NCBI GenBank assembly: GCA_024685995.1
Contig: JAIBDY010000021.1
Coordinates: forward strand, 1-35,700
Length of the DNA: 35,700 nt
Direction: 5' to 3'
Source of the DNA: Piscirickettsiaceae bacterium
Lineage (GTDB): Bacteria > Pseudomonadota > Gammaproteobacteria > Nitrosococcales > Methylophagaceae
Both the position numbers and the translations under genes were made by a program. Shown piece after piece: positions 29,177 through 35,700 of the stretch. The number at the start of each line of letters is the position of its first letter. The stretch's first letter is position 1. The notes under the pieces are model-generated. The model searched no databases and was not told the DNA's origin. It saw nothing but the letters and a program-made list of their open reading frames with translations.

Positions 29177-29179
29177 GCT

Positions 29180-30241
29180 TTGCGTGATTTCGACTTTTCT
29201 AAGCTAGCGCGAGTCAACGCGTCTGCATTGACTTGTTCTGCTAGCATACGACGTCAGGCAGACTATTTTCGCGTTGACGAAGTCTTGCCTTTCGACCTCG
29301 ATGGCGCTGGCGGCCATGTTTGGTTAAATATCCGCAAACGTGGGATCAATACCGATTGGTTAGCCAATGAACTAGCGCGCTTTGCTAAAGTACCACAAGT
29401 TGCTGTGGGCTACGCGGGCTTGAAAGATCGACATGCGGTGACGACACAATGGTTTAGCATCAAAGTTGAAGGTATTGTTGAGCCCGTCTGGTCTGACTTC
29501 GAAACCGACGATATTCAGATAGTGACGCAAACCCGTCATAGTAAAAAACTTAAACGTGGCGTGCTGGCGGGGAATGACTTTACGTTACGCATAAGTGATA
29601 TTACAGGGGATCCGGCGCTGTGGCTGCAACACCTGACCAGCATCAAACAGAACGGCGTGCCGAATTATTTTGCGGAACAACGCTTTGGTCGACAAGGCAA
29701 TAATTTACTTCGCGTTAGTCATTGGTTTGAAACGGACAAGGCGCCCAAAAAACGTCAGCAGAAAAGTTTGTATTTATCATCAGCCCGCTCATGGTTATTC
29801 AACCTCGTAGTAGACCAACGTATACAACTTGGAAACTGGGATCAGGCTATTGACGGGGATGTGATGTTATTGGCAGGCACTAAGGCCAGTTTATTTAATG
29901 CATCGCTATCAGATACGACTTTGGTATCGCGATTAGAGGCGATGGATATCCATCCAACTGGACCATTGTGGGGACGAGGTTTTCCTTTGCCACAAGCGCA
30001 CTGTCTGGCGTTAGAAACGCAGGTTCTATCAACATGGTCAGATTGGCAAGCGTGCCTAGAAAAGGCAGGTCTGCATCAGGAGCGACGGGCTTTGCGTTTG
30101 TTCCCGAAAAAGATGAGTTGGCAATTTTTAGACGATCATCAGTTACAATTACAGTTTTTTCTTCCTGCGGGCTGCTATGCCACGGCGGTATTAAGGGAGT
30201 TGGCACAGATTGTGGACGAAGGGCATATCAAGCCAATGTAA
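29180..30241 (+). CDS. truD: tRNA pseudouridine(13) synthase
   Basis: The 353-aa enzyme isomerises U13 of tRNA-Glu. The catalytic Asp lies in GYAGLKDRHAVTTQWFS (Asp83). Further family blocks are FRVDEVLPFDLDG, NGVPNYFAEQRFGRQGNN and the insertion (TRUD) domain ending GPLWGRGFPLP. It starts at TTG 29180, three bases after ispF; no better start exists nearby, and no Shine-Dalgarno sequence is obvious. This suggests low, coupled translation. It closes the accA-truD block. Confidence 0.95.
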   Translation: MRDFDFSKLARVNASALTCSASIRRQADYFRVDEVLPFDLDGAGGHVWLNIRKRGINTDWLANELARFAKVPQVAVGYAGLKDRHAVTTQWFSIKVEGIVEPVWSDFETDDIQIVTQTRHSKKLKRGVLAGNDFTLRISDITGDPALWLQHLTSIKQNGVPNYFAEQRFGRQGNNLLRVSHWFETDKAPKKRQQKSLYLSSARSWLFNLVVDQRIQLGNWDQAIDGDVMLLAGTKASLFNASLSDTTLVSRLEAMDIHPTGPLWGRGFPLPQAHCLALETQVLSTWSDWQACLEKAGLHQERRALRLFPKKMSWQFLDDHQLQLQFFLPAGCYATAVLRELAQIVDEGHIKPM

Positions 30242-30280
30242 CTGTTACCCCACATATTATCTTGAGCATATAAAAATAAG

Positions 30281-31672
30281 ATGGATTATTTACCGATTTT
30301 TGTCGATTTGAAACATAAACCCTGCCTAGTGGTCGGTGGTGGTGATATTGCGGCGCGCAAAGCCGGATTATTAAGCAAAGCACAAGCCGATGTCACTATT
30401 GTGTCGCCAACGGTGTCAGAGACAACGAAGGCGTTAATCGAGGCCGGCGACGCGAACTGGTTAGGTGCAAAGTTTTCAGCGGATCTTGTGATGGCATACA
30501 GTTTAGTCATTGCCGCGACTGACGATGATGCGGTTAATAAACAGGTGTATGACTATGCTAAAGCGCATAATGTCCTTGTTAATGTAGCGGATAACCCTGA
30601 ATTATGTGACTTTATCTTACCGTCCATTTTAGATCGCTCTCCCATTGTGGTTGCGGTATCAAGTGGTGGTAAATCGCCTATTTTGGCACGTCAATTACGT
30701 GCCAGATTAGAGACATTAATCCCGCCAAGCTATGGTCAATTAGCAAACATGGTTGGTCAGTATCGAGAGGCAGTGAAAGCAAGGTTTTTGACATTAACTG
30801 CACGTCGACGTTTTTGGGAGTCGGTGTTACAAGGGCCAATTGCTGACCATGTTCTAGCAGGACGCGAGGCGTTAGCGACAAAGGCCTTAGAAACGGCGAT
30901 ATCTAATGCAGATACTGATGAGGCGCGATCTGGTGAGGTGTATTTGGTCGGTGCCGGTCCAGGCGATCCTGAGTTACTCACTTTCAAAGCACTACGATTG
31001 ATGCAACAAGCGGACATTGTTTTTTATGATCGCTTAGTCAGCAAAGAAGTGCTGGCCTTAGTGCGACGAGAAGCCGATCAAGTGTATGTGGGCAAGCAAC
31101 GTGCTTGGCACAGTGTCCGGCAAGAAGAGATTAACTTACTGTTATTGGATGAAGCGAAAAAAGGAAAGCGAGTATTACGTTTGAAAGGCGGCGATCCTTT
31201 TATTTTTGGTCGGGGCGGCGAAGAAATTGCCACGTTGGCGGCCGAACAAATCCCTTTTCAGGTAGTGCCAGGCGTGACGGCAGCATCGGGTTGTGCTAGT
31301 TATGCGGGTATTCCATTGACGCACCGTGACTATTCTCAGAGCTGTGTTTTTGTGACCGGACAACTTAAACAAGGCGAACTGGACTTAAATTGGCAAGCAT
31401 TGGTGCAGCCTCGTCAAACTGTCGTCGTCTACATGGGCTTGGGTGGTTTAGCTGTCTTAAGTCAACAATTATTGTCGCATGGTATGTCTGCTGATATGCC
31501 GGCAGCATTGATCCAACAGGGCACGACGGAGCGGCAAAAGGTTTGGGTCAGTACGATTACTGATTTACCGGCTTTAGCGGAACGTGAGCAACCGATCGCA
31601 CCGACGATGGTCATCATTGGTGAGGTGGTGAGATTACACGATTCTTTGACTTGGTTTAATCCTAGCAAGTAA
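30281..31672 (+). CDS. cysG: Siroheme synthase (trifunctional)
   Basis: 463 aa. The N-terminal CysG-B part (1-150) has GGGDIAARKAGLL for NAD binding, and acts as precorrin-2 dehydrogenase and sirohydrochlorin ferrochelatase. The C-terminal CysG-A part (about 215-455) is uroporphyrinogen-III methyltransferase, with VYLVGAGPGDPELLTFKAL, RLKGGDPFIFGRGGEE and VVPGVTAASGCASYAGIPLTHR. Length is close to E. coli CysG (457). Siroheme serves sulfite and nitrite reductases. It ends two bases before the convergent nadC stop. Confidence 0.97.
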   Translation: MDYLPIFVDLKHKPCLVVGGGDIAARKAGLLSKAQADVTIVSPTVSETTKALIEAGDANWLGAKFSADLVMAYSLVIAATDDDAVNKQVYDYAKAHNVLVNVADNPELCDFILPSILDRSPIVVAVSSGGKSPILARQLRARLETLIPPSYGQLANMVGQYREAVKARFLTLTARRRFWESVLQGPIADHVLAGREALATKALETAISNADTDEARSGEVYLVGAGPGDPELLTFKALRLMQQADIVFYDRLVSKEVLALVRREADQVYVGKQRAWHSVRQEEINLLLLDEAKKGKRVLRLKGGDPFIFGRGGEEIATLAAEQIPFQVVPGVTAASGCASYAGIPLTHRDYSQSCVFVTGQLKQGELDLNWQALVQPRQTVVVYMGLGGLAVLSQQLLSHGMSADMPAALIQQGTTERQKVWVSTITDLPALAEREQPIAPTMVIIGEVVRLHDSLTWFNPSK

Positions 31673-31674
31673 AT

Positions 31675-32517
31675 TCAAAGGAAACGCATGGAAAGGTCGA
31701 TAGCCTTGATATCTTTGGTCAAGCTGCCGACAGAAATGCGGTCAACGCCAGTTTCAGCAATGGCTCTGACAGTGCTTAGATTGACATTTCCCGACGCTTC
31801 TAATTGTGCTTGACCTTGATTGCGTTCCACGGCCTGTTTGAGGGCGGGGATATCAAAATTATCCAGCAAAATAATATCAGCTTGTCCGGATAATGCTTGT
31901 GTTAATTCATCGAAATTTTCGACTTCGACTTCAATGGCTATGGTTGGATATAAGCGACGGGCGAGGCTGATCGCGGCATTGATAGAACCGGCTGCATTGA
32001 TATGATTTTCTTTGATTAAAATGCCATCATAGAGCCCCATGCGATGGTTATAGCAACCACCACAGCGTATTGCATATTTTTGGGCTAAGCGAAGCCCTGG
32101 AATCGTTTTTCGGGTATCTAGCACTTGTACTTGGTGACCTTGCACCTGCTCTGCATAACGCTGACTAAGTGTGGCTGTCGCAGATAAGGTCTGGATATAG
32201 TTCATCGCGGTGCGTTCACCGGTTAATAAGCTACGGGCGGAACCCTTGAGTTCGCACAAGATGCTGTCGCTGGACAGATTATCACCATCTTTAAAATACC
32301 ATGTGATTTGTATCGTGGGATCGACTTGCTTGAACACTTCATTAAGCCATGCCTGTCCACATAACGTGGCTGGTTCACGATTGAGAATGGTCGCGGTTGC
32401 CATGCTAGTGACCGGAATTAAATCGGCAGTGAGATCATGTTGACCAATATCTTCTTCTAATGCTAATTTGACTTGGGACGAGATGAGATCGGCGGGCACG
32501 GTATTGGTGATTGTCAT
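31675..32517 (-). CDS. nadC: Nicotinate-nucleotide pyrophosphorylase (carboxylating)
   Basis: From ATG 32517 the product is 280 aa. It turns quinolinate and PRPP into nicotinate mononucleotide in de novo NAD synthesis. Motifs are ALEEDIGQHDLTADLIP, LTGERTAMNYIQTLS, LDTRKTIPGLRLAQKYA, CGGCYNHRMGLYDGILIKENH, EVEVENFDEL, ILLDNF, EASGNVNL and ISVGSLTKDIKAIDLSMRF. A TTG at 32538 would add seven residues; neither start has a strong Shine-Dalgarno sequence, and the ATG fits the family N-terminus. nadB and nadA are not in the window. Confidence 0.97.
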   Translation of the reverse strand: MTITNTVPADLISSQVKLALEEDIGQHDLTADLIPVTSMATATILNREPATLCGQAWLNEVFKQVDPTIQITWYFKDGDNLSSDSILCELKGSARSLLTGERTAMNYIQTLSATATLSQRYAEQVQGHQVQVLDTRKTIPGLRLAQKYAIRCGGCYNHRMGLYDGILIKENHINAAGSINAAISLARRLYPTIAIEVEVENFDELTQALSGQADIILLDNFDIPALKQAVERNQGQAQLEASGNVNLSTVRAIAETGVDRISVGSLTKDIKAIDLSMRFL

Positions 32518-32629
32518 GGGCAGTGCTAACTTAGGCAAAATAAAAGGATAAGGTTAACTGGTGAAAGGCCAATTTTCTATCTTTTTAATCGATTTAATGT
32601 TTTTGCTATTGAGGAAAGGGGCATGACTA

Positions 32630-33184
32630 GTGGAATTAGATAAGCGAAGCGGGCTATTAAATGGGGTTGTTTATCATTGCTCACCTAATCAAGATGCTCG
32701 CCCAAATACCGATGATATTAGTGGCATTGTTATCCACAATATAAGTTTACCGCCAGGCGAGTTCGGTGGTGGTTGGATTGATGATTTATTTTTAAACCAA
32801 CTTGATCCCACTGCCCACCCGTATTTTGAAACTATTGCGGACATGACCGTTTCCAGCCATCTATTAATTCGACGTGATGGTGAAATTATTCAATACGTCC
32901 CTCTTCATCAGCGTGCTTGGCATGCGGGTGTATCCTGTTGGGATGGCAGAGAATGTTGTAATGATTTTACCATTGGCATCGAGTTAGAAGGGTGTGACGA
33001 ACTGTATTTTGAACAAATCCAATATGATCGTTTGGCTGAACTGGTGTTATTGCTCTGTGACAATTATCCAAAACTTAATACACGACAGATAAAAGGCCAT
33101 TCCCAAATAGCTCCAGATCGGAAAACAGACCCGGGGCCTTATTTTGATTGGGATAAATTGTATGCCTTACTGCTTGAGGACTAA
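32630..33184 (+). CDS. ampD: 1,6-anhydro-N-acetylmuramyl-L-alanine amidase AmpD
   Basis: This 184-aa cytoplasmic zinc amidase removes the peptide from anhydroMurNAc-peptides during wall recycling and keeps AmpR-type beta-lactamase inducers low. Zinc ligands are His36 (GIVIHNISLPPGEFGGG), His157 and Asp167 (GHSQIAPDRKTDPGP), as in E. coli AmpD (183 aa). AGGGG lies ten bases before GTG 32630. An ATG at 32623 is out of frame and closes at once. It works on the products of NagZ, encoded at 13960. It is divergent from nadC. Confidence 0.96.
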   Translation: MELDKRSGLLNGVVYHCSPNQDARPNTDDISGIVIHNISLPPGEFGGGWIDDLFLNQLDPTAHPYFETIADMTVSSHLLIRRDGEIIQYVPLHQRAWHAGVSCWDGRECCNDFTIGIELEGCDELYFEQIQYDRLAELVLLLCDNYPKLNTRQIKGHSQIAPDRKTDPGPYFDWDKLYALLLED

Positions 33185-33439
33185 GTTGTCTGGAAACAGT
33201 CATAAATTGGCGATAAACATCCTCTATCATTGTCAAATAGACAGCATAAGCGCTAGCTCAAAGTGCGATTTTTGAACACGAACAGTGACGCCTGGCATGT
33301 TGCGAGGAGGAGCTTAGCGGAAACCTTGACAAGGTGAGAAATGCCGTTATGACAGGGGTAAGCGCTTTTACCCTATGGATAGCAAGGATATTGTGTGATA
33401 AGTAATGTATAATCAAGTATAGGTAATAAAAAGGAAACA
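33185..33439 (+). other. Intergenic region with inverted repeats before the MEDS regulator
   Basis: No gene is seen in 255 bases. CCTGGCAT (33291-33298) can pair with ATGC (33341-33344) and CAGG (33353-33356) around a small CCTT/AAGG hairpin (33324-33334). A second hairpin, GGGTAA/TTACCC, lies at about 33356-33373. A consensus -10 box TATAAT (33408-33413) has no good -35 partner, so activated transcription is possible. Confidence 0.35.
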
Positions 33440-33442
33440 GTG

Positions 33443-34237
33443 ATGACAGGCGATATTGGTGACTTACTGACCATCAAGCAAGCAGCCAAAATGCTTAATG
33501 TGAGTGAAATGTCCTTACGGCGGTGGACGAATGACGGTAAATTAGCTTGCCTGCGCGTGGGTGCGCACAGGAGTCGACGTTTTCGGCGTGCAGATTTGGA
33601 ACAATTTCTTGAACAACAAACCGTGAGTACGCCTTCAACAGAGAAGCCGTTTAACACGAAACAGAAACCAGCTAATAGAGCACATGACCACGTTTTACTC
33701 GAGAACTTAACGATCGAGTATGGTAGTCACCTATGTTCTTTTTATGACAATGTAAGAGGCTGCGAGAAACTAGCCGTTCCTTTGATAGCAGACGGGATCC
33801 GGCACGGTGATATTTGTTTTATTATTGCCTCTGCCAAAACGCAAAAAATCCTGCTGGCAGCGTTACGAAAAACGGATTGTAATATTGATGCTGCACTTGA
33901 AAGCGGCCAGCTTTTAGTAAGTGCTGGCGAGTCAAATAAGACTGCGATGCTGGAATTTTTATTAACAAGCTTCACCGAGGCGACACGGGCTGGTAACCAA
34001 TCGATGCGTTTGGTTGGCGATATGTCTTGGGCCTTAGAGAAAGGCTGGGATGTGACTGAAATTATGGAATATGAAACCATTTTTAATAATACTGTAGGGC
34101 GCCAGTATCCTATTGTCTCGTTATGCCAATATGATGTTGATGATTTCTCAGGAAGAGGGTTGTTAGGCGCGCTTCGTTGTCATGAAGATACCTTTAAATA
34201 CCCATTGACCCGATTTTTAGGCACGGCGTTACAGTAA
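33443..34237 (+). CDS. MerR-type HTH plus MEDS-domain regulator (DcmR-like)
   Basis: 264 aa from ATG 33443. The N-terminal excisionase/MerR-like helix-turn-helix, LLTIKQAAKMLNVSEMSLRRW (about 8-28), continues with a wing, VGAHRSRRFRRADLEQFL. A ~25-residue linker leads to a MEDS domain (about 85-260) that starts GSHLCSFYDNVRGCEKLAVP, has LIADGIRHGDICFIIAS and later MRLVGDMSWAL. MEDS is the sensory domain of DcmR and of regulators in methanogens and methylotrophs. The ligand here is unknown. AAGGA seven bases before ATG 33443 favours it over GTG 33440. It probably regulates itself or the GFA gene 56 bases downstream. Confidence 0.85.
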   Translation: MTGDIGDLLTIKQAAKMLNVSEMSLRRWTNDGKLACLRVGAHRSRRFRRADLEQFLEQQTVSTPSTEKPFNTKQKPANRAHDHVLLENLTIEYGSHLCSFYDNVRGCEKLAVPLIADGIRHGDICFIIASAKTQKILLAALRKTDCNIDAALESGQLLVSAGESNKTAMLEFLLTSFTEATRAGNQSMRLVGDMSWALEKGWDVTEIMEYETIFNNTVGRQYPIVSLCQYDVDDFSGRGLLGALRCHEDTFKYPLTRFLGTALQ

Positions 34238-34293
34238 GCGGAGCTGCGGTTAGCATTGTGGTTATGAAAGTCAGTTTTCGCATTTAAATAACG

Positions 34294-34656
34294 ATGTTAT
34301 TCGCTTCCTGTCATTGTGGCGCGGTCCAAATCAAAGTGCTGCAAAAGCTAGATTCGCTAACGGAATGTAATTGTTCTATTTGTCGTCGCTATGGTGCTTT
34401 GTGGGCTTATTGCACATCTAAAACGGTTGAAGTTTTGTGTCCGGTTAATACGCTCACTCGCTACACATGGGGTAAAAAAACCTTAGCGTTTTACCATTGT
34501 CTTGTCTGCGGCTGTTTGACACATTATGAAAATAACGATCAAGCTGGAGTGTATCGCGTCGCAGTGAACGCGAGAATACTAAAGCCGACAGATATCGAAG
34601 GGATTACGATCAGACTATTCGATGGGGCGGGTTCAGAGCAATATATATCACGATAA
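34294..34656 (+). CDS. GFA/CENP-V family zinc protein
   Basis: The 120-aa protein has the full cysteine pattern of the GFA family: CHC (Cys6, Cys8), CNCSIC (Cys25, Cys27, Cys30) and HCLVCG (Cys69, Cys72), holding one or two zinc ions. The family is named for glutathione-dependent formaldehyde activation in Paracoccus, but many members have other or unknown roles. It follows the MEDS regulator by 56 bases on the same strand. Both families have links to C1 compounds, so a role in formaldehyde or thiol chemistry is a fair guess, not a demonstrated one. No clear Shine-Dalgarno sequence is present. Confidence 0.85.
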   Translation: MLFASCHCGAVQIKVLQKLDSLTECNCSICRRYGALWAYCTSKTVEVLCPVNTLTRYTWGKKTLAFYHCLVCGCLTHYENNDQAGVYRVAVNARILKPTDIEGITIRLFDGAGSEQYISR

Positions 34657-34685
34657 GTTGGTCATCATTATCTTATGAAAAGTGG

Positions 34686-35594
34686 CTATTGAGGCGTGAT
34701 TGCTAGGCCAGAACGTGGGTCAACGATGGGGCCTTCGGGGACAAAATACCCCGGGGTGGGTTGATTCCATGAATGGAAATAACCTGCTTTCATAGTCTGC
34801 ACGTCTAAGGTGTCAGCAAAATCTGCAATGTTAGCAAGCCGCAGCATATAGGCGCTAATATTGGGATAGCTGCTGAGGTAATTCAGATTCAGGTGATACA
34901 AGGCGTGATAAACCGAATCAAAGCGAGAGAGGTGACAATAAGCGTGTATATCTACGATCGTAATTTGCTCACCAGCAAGGTAGGGAACAGATTTAAGCTG
35001 TTGATCTAATGTTTTTAAATACCCAAAGACTTGTTCAAAATTGGCATGATACGTGTCTTGGTCTTGGGAAAAGCCAGCGCGGTAAATCGGGGCAATGAAT
35101 TTATTGTCAAGCTGCTGAAGGTGTTGGTCTATCAAATCACGGTATGGTGACGGGTATAAAGAGCGATACCCCAAAAGGCGGACGGCAAGCTCATCGAGTT
35201 GGCGTACTATTTCCGCAGATTCATTATTAATGATGATATTGCTGGTAGTATCGAATAGGATTGGTACTGAGGCGCGACCAGAATAGCCTAGTGTGGAGCG
35301 CTGATAAATTTCAGGTACATGGGTGACGCCGTCAATAGGACATGGCGCACTATCCGGAGATTGATACCGATCTGCAAGGTTCCAGCCTTTGCTCGTTTGG
35401 ATTGAACCGGCAATAGTGAGACCGATTATATCGGTTAATTTTAATAGTTTGCGTGCGATCTCTGTGCGATGTGCAAATGGGCAAAGCTTTGAAGTGAATA
35501 ACCAGTAACGCTTTGCTTTAAATGGCCTGCTCTCACTGTCTAAACGGTCATGAAAAGCGGTGTTTGTAACATGGCAAAGTTCATTGGTTTTCAT
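34686..35594 (-). CDS. Xi-class glutathione transferase / glutathionyl-hydroquinone reductase
   Basis: The 302-aa protein has the Xi-class layout. A thioredoxin-like N-terminal domain carries the redox Cys38 in SKLCPFAHRTEIARKLL. The substrate-side stretch GYSGRASVPILFD and the glutathione-binding NNESAEIVRQL follow. The all-helical C-terminal domain has LAGEQITIVDIHAYCHLSRFD, and the long tail ends HSWNQPTPGYFVPEGP. Family members reduce glutathionyl-hydroquinones and related thioethers in the cytoplasm. The usual CPWAHR is CPFAHR here, a mild change. AAGGA lies eight bases before the start. It converges with the GFA gene, 29 bases apart. Confidence 0.88.
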   Translation of the reverse strand: MKTNELCHVTNTAFHDRLDSESRPFKAKRYWLFTSKLCPFAHRTEIARKLLKLTDIIGLTIAGSIQTSKGWNLADRYQSPDSAPCPIDGVTHVPEIYQRSTLGYSGRASVPILFDTTSNIIINNESAEIVRQLDELAVRLLGYRSLYPSPYRDLIDQHLQQLDNKFIAPIYRAGFSQDQDTYHANFEQVFGYLKTLDQQLKSVPYLAGEQITIVDIHAYCHLSRFDSVYHALYHLNLNYLSSYPNISAYMLRLANIADFADTLDVQTMKAGYFHSWNQPTPGYFVPEGPIVDPRSGLAITPQ

Positions 35595-35700
35595 GACGTA
35601 TTCCTTACAAGGTGTCTACCGGTTCAAATAAGGTCGTGGCTAGAGCGGCTAATAATCAGGAGAATGATATAAATTTAGGCATCAAAGACAACGATACACC
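35595..35700. other. Window end, no gene seen
   Basis: The last 106 bases contain the 5' leader of the glutathione transferase gene. I see no further coding start or structured element. Confidence 0.4.

Noticed and set aside
33285-33380. A SAH or glycine riboswitch
   Set aside because: A few purine-rich bits resemble those classes, but the conserved cores are absent.

Overview
The window reads as part of the chromosome of a gammaproteobacterium of moderate to slightly low GC. The core block dnaE, accA, tilS, pyrG, kdsA, eno, ftsB, ispD, ispF, truD follows the order usual in Pseudomonas-like gammaproteobacteria. nagZ, ampD, a trifunctional cysG and nadC also fit that class. The sequence alone does not allow me to name a genus.

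Layout, left to right. Positions 1-2434 hold a two-partner secretion locus: the 3' end of a very acidic, repeat-rich exoprotein and its FhaC/ShlB-type outer-membrane transporter, with a strong terminator between them. A tRNA-Pro(GGG) and a badly decayed serine acetyltransferase pseudogene follow. 3426-4718 is a coiled-coil DUF2130 protein. 4765-7833 (minus) is the standout gene: an ammonium channel fused to HAMP-like, PAS, GGDEF and EAL domains, so one membrane protein could couple ammonium to c-di-GMP turnover. 8058-13346 is an accessory stretch: an NTF2-like protein, a MetX-like hydrolase, a two-TM protein of unknown function, a small secreted protein of unknown function, a VOC protein, a methyltransferase pseudogene with its middle deleted, a YheT-like hydrolase and an SPW-type membrane protein.

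13469-16745 is an envelope cluster: an L,D-transpeptidase, nagZ and an MscS-type channel. dnaE, a pilU inserted before accA, and the tightly packed accA-to-truD block follow, covering replication, type IV pilus retraction, fatty acid synthesis, tRNA-Ile lysidine, CTP, Kdo, glycolysis, division, the MEP isoprenoid pathway and tRNA pseudouridine. cysG (siroheme) and nadC (NAD) converge with a 2-base gap. ampD, which works with NagZ in muropeptide recycling, comes next. The right end carries a MerR-type HTH plus MEDS-domain regulator, a GFA-family zinc protein and a Xi-class glutathione transferase, which together suggest C1, thiol or quinone stress handling.

Most core genes are certain from motifs and length. 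The main points for follow-up are the Amt/c-di-GMP fusion, the odd composition of the TpsA tail, the two gene remnants, the DUF2130 nuclease-like motif and the MEDS/GFA/GST cluster.
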